Source: Desmodesmus armatus (lineage: Eukaryota > Chlorophyta > Chlorophyceae > Sphaeropleales > Scenedesmaceae). Taken from it: a stretch of 64,000 nt of DNA. Shown piece by piece: positions 52,261-64,000 of the stretch (positions are counted from its first letter, which is position 1; each line of letters begins with the position of its first letter). Location: positions 62,001-126,000 of the forward strand of contig VIIQ02000703.1 in assembly GCA_007449985.2 (NCBI GenBank), written 5' to 3'. Under the pieces are notes generated by a model. The model saw only the letters and a program-made list of their open reading frames with translations, was not told the origin of the DNA and ran no database searches. The position numbers and the translations under genes are program-made.

Positions 52261-53958
52261 GCTATGCACACCATTTGCATTGATAGCAGTACATGTCAGG
52301 CACTTGCAGCCCAAACAGCACTGGCAGTACAGCATGACGTGGCAGGTCAAGTCACAAGGCACATGCTGCCCAGCAATCGGTGTTAGTGACACAATCAGGC
52401 GGCATCTACCAGTGAGAGTATGTAGAGAAAAGGTTCTTGCTTGCGGTTCTCCTTCAGGGGTTTGTGTGCATCAAAAATTGGGCAGAGTGCAGTCACACAT
52501 GAGACAGATACCTACTGGTTGCACCAGACAACACCAACACCATAGCAAAAAGCCCTTCCAAGCACAGTGCACAACTTGTTGAACAAATAGTTCAGTCCAT
52601 ATGTGTCAAGTTCAACTTGCGACGTCATTGAGTAATACTCTCGTGACTCAGGTCGACACCGTCATGCAAGTGTGAGTGTGAAAACCTGAAACCCAATCTA
52701 CTTAAGATAAAAACTGTGTGACAACCCAGCACCCAAGCTCCAACTACAATGAGACGCACTTTGGCTGCCAGCCAGCAGTGCTATTCAGAATAAGCAGTAG
52801 CATGCTGACCAGCGGCCCACTCTTTGCTGTTGTTCTGAGCGTCCGAACTGGCTGATCCAACCGGCCCAACACAACCAACTGCTGGCAGCACTAGATAAAA
52901 TCAAACACAAGTTGATCAGCTGCCAAAACTGCCAGACAACCCCTGCAGCAGACTCACACCGCAGATGGATGCAGCCCAACAGCAGCTGTTCAGCCAGTCA
53001 ACCCCTGCAAACCCCATTACAAGGTGATCAGCAGGTCATCAGCTTTGTCAACATCACACGACAGTCGGCTGTCATCTGCTGACAGCTGCTTAACTTGGAC
53101 TGCTGCTGCAGCACAAGCACAAGCACTGGTTCCACCCAGCGTCTGTATTTGCTGTTATCCTTGGCATCCGAACCGGCTAACTCCACCATGCCAACGCATC
53201 AGGCCACCTGGCGCCGGGCAATCAAGACAAAATGAACCACTGCACATGTTGCCAGCTGGTTTTTGCAGTAGACTCAGACACAGAACGTCCGAGAAGAAGG
53301 CTGCAAACCAGCTGCAGCAGCTAATCCAGTAGTGAGACCATGCTGAACCATTGCTACTTCAACTAGGAATGATGGTTTGATATGATGCATTCATCAGATC
53401 AAACCATCTGCTGGCTGGACCCAAATCATGTCGTGTCCACTGCTTCGTCAGGCACGTCAACCCCTGATGCAAGGTTTCACCCCCGAAAACCCAGTCCCCT
53501 GAACCCTTCATGTGCTGATGCTGCCAACTGTGCTGCTGCTGTTGCTGCTCTTCATGACCGCTGGCCTGCATCTTCAATCAAAGTCCAGCATCAGGGCGTG
53601 TGGCGCTGCTGCATGCTCTGCCAGCCCCTGCTCTGGCTTGATGACCTACATACATGACATGAAATCACTAACTGTCAGCACAACTGTACTGGCCCGACTG
53701 AAGCTCAGTGTGTTGCACAATGCATAACACCACAAGGCAATGAAGGATTCACGTCATTGAAGAAATGCTAGCCATTCACACATCACAACGTGACGTTGAT
53801 GCAACGTCTGATACTGGGGGCAAAACATCCCTGGATAAATTGCAAAATCCCTGCTCAAACACCCCTCCTTGGTCCAAACAAAATTTGGATGAATATGTCT
53901 TGAAGCTTGAACCTGGTTGACCTGAGGCATGTTCAAGACCATCTTGCATCAGACACAC
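52261..53958. other. no gene firmly recognised; downstream part of the minus-strand gene
   Basis: The stretch downstream (minus strand) of exon 53959-54039 may contain its last exons, for instance near 53430-53580 (Gln-rich), but none could be phased with confidence. No repeats of note. Confidence 0.4.
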
Positions 53959-56708
53959 CTTTTTGAAGTCTGGGTCATGTTCTGACATGATGGTGGCGCA
54001 AGCGGCAATGTAGACATACCACCCCAGGGCCTCCTCAACCTGGGTAAAAGGAACCAAAGTTCACGCAATGGTGAGGGAATGAATGAGGGACACAGATGTT
54101 TCAGAGGGGTGATGTACCTGTTGTTGCATCAGGCTGCCTCAGTGCTGTCGACCCTTCTTTCGTTTGGGTACTTCACACACCTTTGGTGTACTTCCAAGTT
54201 GGAAAATTACAAGTGTAGAACGCTCTCCATATGTTGAAAGCAAATGCACCTGAAATGTGCGTGCATTTGAAGGCCGCTGCGCAAGCACCTGTTGTGTGTG
54301 CATTTGAAGGCCGCTGCGCAAGCATGCTGTACGGACTTCACATCCCCGTTCACTCTGAGCTCACCGTTTTGAAGCCCAGGCGCACCACTGACTGCTTCAG
54401 GCGCAGCAGGTTAAGGAGGGGGTTGGGGTTGCCTCGCCGCACCTCAAAGGCAAACTGTGTGGCAGAAAAGCAGGCACCAACAGCAGCAGCAGACGGCGTT
54501 CAGTACAGCGCATCAGCACTGGAGCACTTGACCCAGCATTGCGTTATGTCCACCCATCTCGATGCTGTGCTGTGCTGCGCTGCGTCCGTCCTGTTGGGTG
54601 CCCACACAAACTTCTCCCCAAGAGGGTGCTGATGAGAACACCATATCATCACTTGATGATGCCTGTCTACAAGCACCAGCCAGCATAACCCGCGTGGCAT
54701 GCGGCCCAAGGCCTACTTCACTTGAACTTGCAAACTCACCAGCTTGATTTCTTCCCCGTCCATCCTGTTGATGGCCCGCATCAACCTCTCTGCCCCTCTG
54801 CCCCACCTCAAAGCCCAGTCAAACTCACAGCCCACTCAAACGCACAGCCTAATCAAACTCACAGCCCACTCAAACCTACAGCCCACTCAAACCCAAGCCC
54901 TACTCTATCTCACAGGCCACCTGTCCACAAGCACCAACCAGCATGGCCCATATTGCCCAGGGCCTACTCCCAAGGCCTACTTAAGCTCGGCCTTCTCCCC
55001 CACGTCACAGCCCACCCAAAATTCGCTCACTCACACCCACAAGCCTCTCAAACAACTCACCAGCTTGACTTCCTCCCCGTCCATTCTGTTGATGGCCCGC
55101 ATCAAGCTCTCGCCATCAGGCTTCACAAAGTGGACCTCCCGCCTGAGCTTACGCAGCGCTGGCTCATGCTGCACCGTGTGTCCAGCGGCACTACGTGCTC
55201 TACATCACCAGCCTCACCAGCCCTGCAGCAGTAACAGTGCACGATTTTCAAAATAACGTTACAATTCAAAATAACATTGAGGAAGGGTCCTGCGCCCATG
55301 CTGCGCCGCGTGTCCAGCGGCACGACATGCTCTACATCCGATGCTGCCACCAGCCTCACAAGCCCTGCAGCAACAGCGACAGTGCAACACATTGATATTG
55401 AGGTTGAAATTGAGTGTGAAATTGAGTTTGGAGTCAACATTGAGGAGAGTAATGGTGCTTTAGGTGACATCAAGTCAGGGTTTCTGTGTGTTTGCATGCA
55501 AGGGGGGGACTGACATGCACCAGCCATGTGTACAGCGCATGTCCGCAGACAGTCTAATGGCAGCAGCGGCCGTAGCAGCAGCTGCAACATGGTGGCTAGC
55601 TTCTTTTCTATTGACGTCCTGTTTCCTGGTTGACCCCCCCCCCTCCTCTCCCCCCAGAGGAGCCAAAAGGGTCACAGCACCATCACCAGCACTTGCTGAT
55701 GCTTCCTTGCTTTCTGGCAGTGCAGGGTAAGTGCCACAAGCTTACCTTGGCTGGACAACCAGTTTGAAGCCAGGCTGCCCTTTGCTGTCAGTGTGCTCCC
55801 GAATCAGCTGCACAGTGTGCTCGTTGGCATATGCCCCACACTTGCTGGTGTGGACGTTGCTCTCTAGGATCTGAGACAGGCAGGGTGAGAGAGGCAGATT
55901 GAGAGAGGCAGAAGGCAGCAGCAGGTGTAAGCAGACAGACGATTGGGATAGTGGGATGCATCAAGCATTGCTGTGGGGTGGGAGCTTAAGGCACTGACAG
56001 GGCGATCACCATTGCAAGGGGTCCACAGTGGGGTGAATTTGCAGGTGCCCAACGACGCCAACACCAGGCCTCAACCCCGTCGTTGTGACAACCAGGGTAC
56101 CCCGGAGCACGCGGCTTGGGGCGTGAGAGGGGAAGGGGAAGGATGTGTTGAACGTTGCAAAGAGGTGCCGGGTTGTTTGTGTGGGGGAGAGAAGCAGTGC
56201 GCACTGGTAGTCTCCCCTTACTAGCTTGGCATTAGCACGGGCATGCTTGATGCCAACACATCCACCAGTACTGTCCGTATAATAAGCTTTTGACTTGATA
56301 CAAACGCATAAGGCATCAAATTACGCTCAATTCTGGCTGTGGCTGCAATTTGGCTGTGCCTGCTGTTGCACAAAAGCAGCAGCAGCACTGCTGTTGCACA
56401 GATGCAGCAGCAGCACGGCAAAATTTGCTGGTGTGGCACTAAGCAGCACAAACAAATGTTGAATTCAAAGCGTAAGTGCCAGAAGACAAACCCTGTGATT
56501 GGAGGGGTAGAGATAGAGAAACTACAGCAAGCAACATGTCGGAGTGCCGTGCCGGGATGGATCGACTTAGTCAGCCTAGCCAACCCACCAGGTACGCCGT
56601 GGCTTCTGCCAGCAGTTTAGTTCCATCCTCTAGCGTCCTCATCACAGGAGCATCGGTCAAATACGATACGGGTGCCGCTGCAGGCTGTTCCGAGACGACT
56701 TCAGCCAT
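53959..56708 (-). CDS. unrecognised minus-strand gene, at least five exons (partial model)
   Basis: Supported exons (minus strand): 56708-56589 (MAEVVSEQPAAAPVSYLTDA start, phase 0), 55870-55746 (ILESNVHTSKCGAYANEHTV onward), an exon ending at about 55067 (LRKLRREVHFVKPDGESLMR, AINRMDGEEVKL), 54454-54365 (FAFEVRRGNPNPLLNLLRLK onward) and 54039-53959 (VEEALGWYVYIAACATIMSE onward). All have GT-AG borders, and the first two and last two phase well. The middle is complicated by duplicated exons (54660-55400). The amino-acid composition is that of a normal soluble protein; I do not recognise the family. The 3' end was not found. Confidence 0.55.
54660..55400 (-). repeat. duplicated exon-containing segments in the minus-strand gene
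   Basis: A ~250-bp segment with the LMRAINRMDGEE(I/V)KL exon end and its donor occurs at 54660-54890 and 54915-55160. Separately, a block reading DVEHVVPLDTR(C/R)SM occurs at about 55150-55215 and 55290-55345. The base changes between the latter two are mostly synonymous in that frame. Short direct repeats of the CCCACTCAAAC type lie between. Confidence 0.65.
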
Positions 56709-57023
56709 TGCTCCTATACAGTGATGCTGCTTACGTTGCCGATTGTAGTATATTTGGATTGACGTTTGGTCATGATTGACTGTGTGGCTGGTGGTTACAG
56801 CGAGACGCAACATTTCCCAAAATGGCAGTGGGGTTTTGCAATTGGGTTCTTGCAAAAGAGCCATAGACATGGCACTGATGGCGCTGAAGGAATATTAAAC
56901 CCACTCTATCTCTCAGCAGGTCTCAACAAGCTGTACATGTGCTGGCACACGTGCACGCCAGGCCTGAGACACACGCAACCACAAACTGCATCAGCAACAC
57001 CTCTCCCTGCTTTCTGCCAAGAC
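56709..57023. other. upstream region of the minus-strand gene
   Basis: No gene recognised. It should contain the promoter of the gene starting at 56708; no clear motif was seen. Confidence 0.4.
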
Positions 57024-57025
57024 TA

Positions 57026-57414
57026 CCGTAATCACTCTAATACAAAGTCACCCTAATTACAAGGCATGCCTTACTGCACACTGTGGTCCACCCTAATTAC
57101 AAGGCAAATCTGGCCTGGGCTTTGTGGGCCACCCTATTACAAGATCCCGCTGATCAAAGCAATGCTCCACCCAGCCAGCGGGCTGTAACGCTGCCGGTAC
57201 AGTTGTAGTAAGTGTATTAACAGCTTTAACAGTTTAAATAGATATGATAGGCCCGCAAAGTGCCGAAATCAGGCGCCGGGGACGACCACCTGCACAAACA
57301 CGGCACCCGAAATGCAAGGCAAGATCGACTGGGAAACTTCCACTCACCCTATTACAAGGCTATAAGTTGGGCTACAAGGCTTTTTAGGATGACTTTGTAT
57401 TAGAGTGATTACGG
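57026..57414. mobile_element. MITE with ~31-bp TIRs and TA target-site duplication
   Basis: 389 bp. The termini read CCGTAATCACTCTAATACAA then AGTCA; the first 25 bp are perfect at both ends, extending to about 31 bp with one mismatch. TA lies at 57024-57025 and 57415-57416. Inside, the subterminal motif CACCCTAATTACAAGG recurs several times. No ORF. TA duplication and CCGTA ends suit a Tc1/mariner-type non-autonomous element. Confidence 0.88.
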
Positions 57415-57417
57415 TAG

Positions 57418-59348
57418 CCTCGACCTTCTGAGGTGTATGGCTGGGGCTTCTGTTGACTGCTATGGGTGCAGAAATAGGTATATATATAGGTGGTATAGGT
57501 ATATATATACAATAACATAGGTATTGAGGCAGGACTATCAAACTGGCAGTGTTACAAAGAGCGATGTGACAGCTGCCGTCGCCACCACCACAGAAGAGCT
57601 GAGGCACCAACCAACCCATATCACCACACCAGCACACCCTCACGTGGATACGCAGGCAGCCACCGCCATCTTGGTCTGTGAACAGCAGAATGCTACCCAG
57701 CCACACTCCGAAAGGATCTCGACCCCTCAAAATGGGTCCCTATGTGCTCTATGGCTAGGAAAGAGTGACTAACTAGGTGACCACATGCAGGATGCCAACA
57801 TGTCACACCAGATCATGCGTGAGCAGCAAGGCAGTTCACCGCCTGTGCTGAGCTCACAACAGTTCTGCTACTGGCCGACTGCGTGAGCCGGGGCGTGCAG
57901 CATGTCCGATTGGCTCTGGAGCAAGTTGTGTGCCGCGTAGGCCCTGCTGTGCATGCAACCGTGCAGTGGCTGGGCTGTGTGTTAGCAGTTACTACAGCAT
58001 GACAGCTGTGCTGTATGGGCCAAGGCATGGCTGCGCAAGGAGGCAACACTCAGCCTGCCTAAAGTGCCCATGAGACACACCACAGGGCATGTGAGATACA
58101 CCACAAGGCATTTAAGATACACCACAAGGCATGTGAGACTCACATGCCAGGCTGTCTTCTGCAAGTGTCCTCTCCTGCGATTGCCGTTGCACTAATCATC
58201 CCTGCGGTCCCAATCCTGCCCAAAAAAACAGCACAGCGTAGCATATGTACCACAAAGCACACGTCTTGCAGAAAAACAGCCCACACACAAATGACTGCTG
58301 CTGTGCCAAGGGATGCAGTAATCTTAACATTCCCCTGCGACATAGATGGATGAACCCCCTGCTTATCAGCCGATAGCTGCCAGGGCATCAAAACAGGCAC
58401 AGCAGTCCATGCGTCAGCGCACACTGCACCAAACAGTCAAGCACGCCAGTGCAACAGCATGACAAACGGCGCTGGCCAAAAAAGCACCACTAGAGCAGCT
58501 GCTGTGTAGTGTCACCAGTCCAAGGCAAGCTGCAGTCACTGTACATGCCTGCTGCAGCTGTGTCAAGCACGGTCAAACTGCCCATGTGTCAAACAGAAGC
58601 AGCAGCAGCAGCAGCAACACCGCAATCAGTGGCACAAAGTACTGCTGATGTGCACATGGTGTTTGTACTGTCAGCACGGTGCCTGCTGCTGCTAGCAACA
58701 AGGAATGCCAGCAAAGGGACATCAACAGCGGCACACATGCGCGCCACACACGCATTACGAAACGCAGTGCCGCTGCTTTGTTCGCATCCTGCAATGCACC
58801 CGTTAGCAGTCCCACTTCTGAGACACAGGTGGTTGCAATCCCTTTGTCAAAGCTCCCTTGCACACAGCCCGGCAGCACAACCTCACACCATCAAGCCCTG
58901 AACATGGAAAGTCACACACATTCTCCCCCTTAAACAACGCGGTGTGCCTGGCACTCCGCGTCATATCTCTTTTTCTCTCTCTGAACAGAGGGCATTTGAT
59001 AGCGCCAGCTGCGACACTGACCCCTGCCTCTAGGCACCAACACACGCACCAGATAGAATGGCATCACCAGTAACTCAGGACCGACACACCAGCATCTCAG
59101 GACCGACACACAGTAAAGAAACCAGCCTGCTGACATCATACCCTACACCCTGAGCACGGCGCTAGCAAACCAAGCCAGCGCACTGCTTGTGTTGCCGCCC
59201 TGTCACCGTGGTGGGCGGGAGGGGGTGTACTACACATAACCAAGGAAGCAAGGCAGCCATATCATCACAAGAGCATAACGATCATAAAGCCATGGTGCAA
59301 GACCCCATCTATGTGGCCACCCAACAGCAGCTGTTGCAGCAGCTGCAA
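57418..59348. other. no gene recognised
   Basis: Contains a TATATA-rich patch (57478-57515) and a short array near 58075-58140 of ATACACCACAAGGCAT units. No coding call could be supported. Confidence 0.4.
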
Positions 59349-60110
59349 TCAGCCTGCAGTCACTGAAGCCCCTGCAGCGGCCGCTGCCGCTGCAGCAGCA
59401 GGCGAGAGTCCTGTTGGGTGAGACATGGCCCCCACTCCAAACAGTTGTTGACTGCTGCTGCCACCACTGCCACCTGCTGCTGCCGCCGCTGCAAATCTAC
59501 TGCTGTTGGATGTGCTGACTCCGTAGCTGCCGAGCTGCTGCTGTGGTGGCGGCTGCTGCTGGAGTTGCACCTGCTGCTGCTGCTGCTCCTGAGTGTGGTT
59601 GTGGTGCCGGTGGTGGTGATGGTGGTGGTGTTTGTGCTGATGCTGATGTGCGTCTGGGGGTCCCTCCACAGAACCAATGATGGGTGCAGGATCGCTGCGT
59701 ACGTTGTAGCCAAGCAGCTTGGAGGCTTCATCAAACCACTTGGAAGCTTCTTCAGGGTTTGCTTTGCAACCATACCCTACTGTGTACATATGGCCAAGCA
59801 GTGCCATCTGCTGTGCTTCGCCCTCCTGCGCTAGTGCTGCTGTCTCGTGGAACCAGCGCAGTTCACACTCCTTGATGGCCTGACGCAGTGGACGCCTGTG
59901 CAGGAGCAGGTTAATGCAGGAAGGGATGATTAGGCCTTGATAAAACCATCGAAGCGAGGGACATCATGCTGTGGGGATGCACAGATGCAGCTGGTGTCCA
60001 GGTGCCCAGCACAAGCCAAGGCCCAGGGGCCCGTTTGTGGCTGACGGCTAGGTCCACTCTTTGACGCTGATTGCGCACCTCTTTGAGTTTACAAACTTGG
60101 TGGGGTCCAT
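59349..60110 (-). CDS. Sel1-repeat protein with His/Gln-rich tail, 192 aa
   Basis: Two exons on the minus strand: 60110-60079 (MDPTKFVNSKR) and 59895-59349, GT-AG, phase agrees. The product has a Sel1/TPR-like helical repeat (ALAQEGEAQQMALLGHMYTV, GYGCKANPEEASKWFDEASK), typically a protein-binding surface. A low-complexity tail follows, with a His-rich stretch, poly-Gln and poly-Ala, to the stop. Only one clear Sel1 repeat is present, fewer than usual for the family. The start was chosen because the short first exon joins in phase and begins with ATG. It is head to head with the JTB-like gene, 718 bp between the starts. Confidence 0.72.
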
Positions 60111-60828
60111 ACTGAGCTGAGCAGCCAGAAGTTCTGCTGCTGAGCAGCACCGTCTGCTGTTGTGATGTCAGTGTCTGGCGGTCACTGCGCAACCTGTTGC
60201 AAGTAACTAATGTGATAATTGTGCGACTTCAGGAATGAGTTACTGCCTGCTGTGGCAACAATTGTGTGCAGGAAGAACACGAGTTGGGCGAACGCCGTCC
60301 CTGCATAAACTCAAGGTACCATTAGTCTTGGGTGTATACGAACGATGATACAACTGCTGACCTATTCATGCTCCAACGGTTTGGGGAACCCAATGTTTTT
60401 GGCTGGGCACATCGAATGGTCCACTGTGCTGTGCCAATAGCACCAACACTACCTTTTATCAACAACACAACGGTAGCAGCTTCCAAAGCAGTACACCGTC
60501 GTCATATAGTGAACACACACAGCATGTGATTTGTTCTGGTCCAGGGCTCGCAACATACGTCTTTATCAAGACAAACAGGCAAAACGGCCAATTTTTCAAA
60601 GACTCTGGTATAGACCCATCTTTACAGGCACAGACAAAAACCTGGCTCAGGAGGACCCCCAGCTTTGAGCTTTTGCAGGAAAGGGAGCCCTCACAGCTGC
60701 CTGTCACTATTTGGGGGCACTGCTGAAGACAAATTTTCAGCTCCATCTTTACACACACAGACAGGCTTGGGCAGAAGTTGCGACCCCTGATCTGGTCTGG
60801 CAATGGCAACATAAACACTCCCAGGGAG
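60111..60828. promoter_or_regulatory. shared intergenic region between divergent genes
   Basis: The 718 bp between the Sel1 gene (-) and the JTB-like gene (+) hold both promoters. No specific element was identified. Confidence 0.4.
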
Positions 60829-62058
60829 ATGCACATAAGGCTGCTGTGCCTCTTGCTGTGCCTCTCAGTATCTCTTCGCATCAGCCTAGTGGCAGGACAA
60901 GGCTCTCAGCCGTTGCCTGCAGCCAGTGAGGTGAATGCCTCGGCCCTTGTCAAGGCGTCTGCATTGCTTAGGGCTGGAGTCCCGCTCTCCCTGTATTGTA
61001 ACATCACAGGTATGTATCAAAGGTGCTCTGTGGTGCACTGCCTAGTGTATCTGGCAGATGCAGCGGTAGCGCCAGGGTAGCCCCAGCAGCTCACCGACAG
61101 AGCACTGCACTTTCACACTGGCCAATACACCCTTCCACAGCATGTGTGCTGCGTGCTGCAACTGCTTGCAGGCAGCTGTAAGCCATGTAAGCCGGAGCAT
61201 CTGCAGGCCGAAGCCTGCAGACAGTCAGGGCATGCGGAGAAGCTGACATGCATGGCCAGCAACCATGTGCCATTCGAGGTGGGCATAACCTCTGCAGCGT
61301 GTAGGACGCCTGTGACGGTCACATATTGCGCAGCTTGTGCATTTCTGAACCGAGCAGCTGGGTGTTTGCAGGGGTACAGTGTAGCAGTGGTGACGGTGTG
61401 GGGCTGTGAGGGCAGGCTCGACCCCTCCCACTGCTGCCTCCCATTTGAGAGTCTGATGCTTGATTGCAGGGCGCTAAGGGATAATTGCAGTGGGTGATGT
61501 GGTGCAGATAGCCGTTTTCATGCAGGCCCACCCGGGGGGGGGGGGTATATGGTGGTGCCTGTGAGCCTCAGGTGGTTGCAGCTGATAGCATTCAAGGTTG
61601 CCAGGTGCCGAGCTGGGCACTCAGTGCCCCTAGGCTGGTGTCATTTTGCTTGTATCCCAATCATCAACAGCTGCTGCTGCTGTTTGCTTTCCTGCTGGTT
61701 TCTTCCTTGCTGGCAGGTTGCCATTCGCCTTCACCGCAGGGTCAATGCACCATCGCAAATCGTCCACATCTCGCGCAGCTGCCCAGCCCCTGGTGGAGAA
61801 ACAGCAGCAGCAGCAACAGCAGCAGCGACCCCAGCAGAAGCAGCTGCCAGCAGTGAGGCTGGCATAACCCAGCACGAATCTGACACGACAGTCACTGACG
61901 CAGACAAGCCGCACCTTCGGCAAGTGTACTATAGAGGCTCCAGGCTAGAAGGAGTGGGCGGTCTCAACGTGTTGTACTTTGAGCTGGCCATGCTGCTTGT
62001 TTTGTCTGGTGCGTTGCCAGCTGTGATCATCAGGAAGCGCCGCTATGTGCGGCTGTGA
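60829..62058 (+). CDS. JTB-like single-pass membrane protein, 209 aa
   Basis: Exons 60829-61009, 61172-61278, 61717-62058; GT-AG, phases agree. The N-terminus MHIRLLCLLLCLSVSLRISL is a signal peptide (cleavage near VAGQ/GSQ). The lumenal part has CNITGSCKPCKPEHL, ACRQSGHAEKLTC, the Cys pattern of the jumping translocation breakpoint (JTB) family (CxPC ... C ... TGxxEKxTC). A Thr/Ala/Gln-rich linker follows, then one membrane segment near the C-terminus (VLYFELAMLLVLSGALPAVI) and a short basic tail (IRKRRYVRL). The family is poorly understood. The linker in exon 3 is longer than in animal JTB. An intron segment at 61371-61416 resembles an exon but would break the frame, so it was left out. Confidence 0.75.
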
Positions 62059-63006
62059 GTACTGCATCACGCTATGCAGTGTGTGCTGTATTGCGGGTGT
62101 GTCGCAGCTGTCAGCTCCACCATTTTGGAGCATGCTGAAATAGCCTCTTGCCTGCCACTTTGTAGTAGTTGGAGTTTCCAGCCCGTCACTCACATCGTGG
62201 TTGCCACTGACTCCTGACTTTGTTTTGTTGTGTTGCACTGGTGCAGCCAGTGACCTTGTTTGTTAGGCTGAAGTATTGTTGGCTGGGTTACCCCTGCTGT
62301 GCAAGCAGGGCGCACACTCTTGGCTAGAGTGTGGTGGTGGCGGGGGGTCGGGCATCGCATCTGTGGCGTTTGCAGCAACTTTTGCGTTTGAAATGTGCAG
62401 CTGTGGCATGACAAGCCAGCTTCACAGTCTTATGGGCCAATTTGCCAGGCACTGCTGGCTTCAAGCCAGCAACAAGTTGTTGTCGGCTGGGTACACATTG
62501 GAACATGCCTCTGATAGCTGTGAACAAAGCAAAACAATGGGCTTGCAGCATCGCCTTGACTGGTGCATGTCTGGCAGGATTGTTCACAAACTCAGCAGTA
62601 ATTTGCCTTTCATTCTTACAAGACATGCAAGCCTTGCCACATCATCAGTGGTATGTTGTCAAAGTGCAGCACAGGGAGTAGGCGGGACTGGACCAGCTGT
62701 GCCGTTCATCATCACTGCAGTGTACACTACACTCAGCCAATCCTCTTGAACGCGCTTCGGTACTCAAATCACACACATGATAGGCAAGGAACAGTAGCCA
62801 ATGACACTGACAGCAGCCCGGCAGCTGTCTGGGGTTCCCACGCAGCTACCTTGGCGTGCATGGACCATGTCTGACGCCGCTACCTTGGCTTGCATGGATG
62901 TCTGCCTCATGAGGCAACTGTCTCAGACAGCGAGTCGCTGCAGCGCATGACTGCTTCGATACTTCCAGCCTGCACTGTGCCCACTGCACTCTGCCCACAC
63001 GGGCAG
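62059..63006. other. no gene recognised
   Basis: Between the JTB-like gene and a convergent minus-strand gene; it should contain both 3' UTRs. No RNA gene or repeat was seen. Confidence 0.45.
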
Positions 63007-64000
63007 TCACTGCCCTGCAAACTTCCGCCGGATGTCTGCCGCGCTGCCGGCCTGCTGCGTCTGCACTGCGCCGAACTCAATGGTAGGTGCCGCGCTGCCA
63101 GCAGCCTTGATGGCCCTCAGAGCGCCGTTGTCAGCCGCAGCTGCACGCCATGACAAACCACACACACAATCCAAGTGTCTTTCACACAGTGTGTGGGCCA
63201 TTGAACGACATAGCAGATAGTTGCGCTGTGCTGCTGCATGCAATTGGCAAGTGGATGCTGGATACACCTGGCCAAAGCTCAGCCAGAGTATGTGGCGGCA
63301 CCTGAGTGGCTGCAGCCTGGCGTGATGCTGGCAAGGTGGCGTGGTCAGTGCTGCACTGCGTGGCCTCCTTGATGGGCACGTGCAGCTGCAGGTGTGCAGC
63401 TGTGATGGCGAGGGGTCAAAATTATGTCAACCTGCTGGCAGCTAGCTAGCTGCCCTGGCACTGCGGAAGCCTGATGATCACTGGCTCACAGCAATTGCAG
63501 GTGGGCAGGTGCTCCATCGAGATCATTGAGGTTTACGTCAAACATATCGCGAACGCCCCAGCAAGACTCACCAACAGGCTCCCCAAAGGATACCGCTGCC
63601 TCTGCTGCGTCTGTTGCTGCTGCCGCCGCTGCCGTGAGTCCTGCAGCTGCCGCCGCTGCTGCATCAAGCCCTGCCGGCAGATGCTTGGGGTCCAGCCGCT
63701 GAACCCTAATAGGCACAGCAATCCATCATCATGACATCATGACCAAGTCAGTAGATGCGTCTGCTGCAGCGATGAAGGGTGTTCTGTGCTGGTGGCGTAT
63801 TACATGCATGTTCCAGGTCCCAGCACCCCCCAACTGTTAGCTCAGCAGCACCCATGATGGGCGGGCAGCAGCTGCAGTGGCTTAGACTGTTGCACGTGCG
63901 CGGATGCCACGACAGCTGCTGCAATCCCCTAGCAACCTCTCGGACATGCGTGGCATGAGTGCGTGCACGTGCCAACTGAGCCTCCGGAAACCGCCAGGCG
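63007..64000 (-). CDS. 3' part of an unrecognised minus-strand gene (runs off the window)
   Basis: The last exon is 63140-63007 (ALRAIKAAGSAAPTIEFGAV then QTQQAGSAADIRRKFAGQ, stop TGA). The preceding exon is 63698-63572 (RLDPKHLPAGLDAAAAAAAG to AVSFGEPV). They join in phase across a GT-AG intron. A further candidate exon near 63890-64000 reads AWRFPEAQLARARTHATHVR onward, helical in character, but its borders are unclear. Ala-rich; no family recognised. Confidence 0.5.

Noticed and set aside
54722..55256. Two overlapping + strand frames of 170 codons rich in Pro, His and Ser
   Set aside because: They come from the CCCACTCAAAC repeats and are antisense to the duplicated exons of the minus-strand gene.
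61371..61416. Possible extra exon of the JTB-like gene (GYSVAVVTVWGCEG)
   Set aside because: It has plausible AG and GT borders but is 44 nt long, and its inclusion breaks the phase between two well-supported exons.

Overview
The window looks like nuclear DNA of a chlorophyte green alga, probably a chlorophycean. Genes are split by many GT-AG introns, CAG-encoded poly-Gln and poly-Ala tracts are abundant, and the gene set includes a KDO transferase and a bifunctional FMN hydrolase/riboflavin kinase. Intron and intergenic DNA is full of LINE 3' ends, microsatellites and small duplications. The organism call rests on gene content and sequence style and is an inference. All exon models were made by eye from splice sites, reading phase and protein family patterns.

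Layout. 1-3130 holds a diverged, inverted partial copy of a bromodomain gene. 3809-9942 (+) is the full gene, an 11-exon protein with a BRD7/BRD9-type bromodomain. 10-18 kb is a repeat zone: a tRNA-Gln(CTG), a tandem array of three LINE 3' fragments (1160-bp period), copies of a third repeat family, and a second LINE fragment. 18.2-19.85 kb (-) and 50.67-52.26 kb (+) are an inverted segmental duplication carrying a small secreted cysteine-rich protein gene; the second copy is frameshifted. 22132-37643 (+) is the FMN hydrolase/riboflavin kinase gene. One of its introns (24814-33299, about 8.5 kb) contains two antisense tRNA-Gln genes, tandem repeats, and a TIR-bounded element with nested LINEs. 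A (TG)n tract of about 480 bp lies in a later intron. 38779-49577 (+) is a KDO transferase gene whose C-terminal domain is split by about 1,370 residues of low-complexity sequence. 53959-56708 (-) is an unrecognised gene with duplicated exons. 57026-57414 is a MITE with TA target duplications. 59349-60110 (-) is a Sel1-repeat protein, head to head with a JTB-like membrane protein at 60829-62058 (+). 63007 to the window end (-) is the 3' part of an unrecognised gene.

The strongest themes are two. First, a recurring LINE 3'-end signature: a small hairpin, then TGTAAC, then a trinucleotide or tetranucleotide microsatellite. Two insertions of one such family have clean 11-bp target-site duplications. 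Second, repeated tandem duplication and decay of exons inside host genes. The host genes share no obvious pathway; the chromatin, flavin and glycosyltransferase genes appear to be ordinary neighbours.
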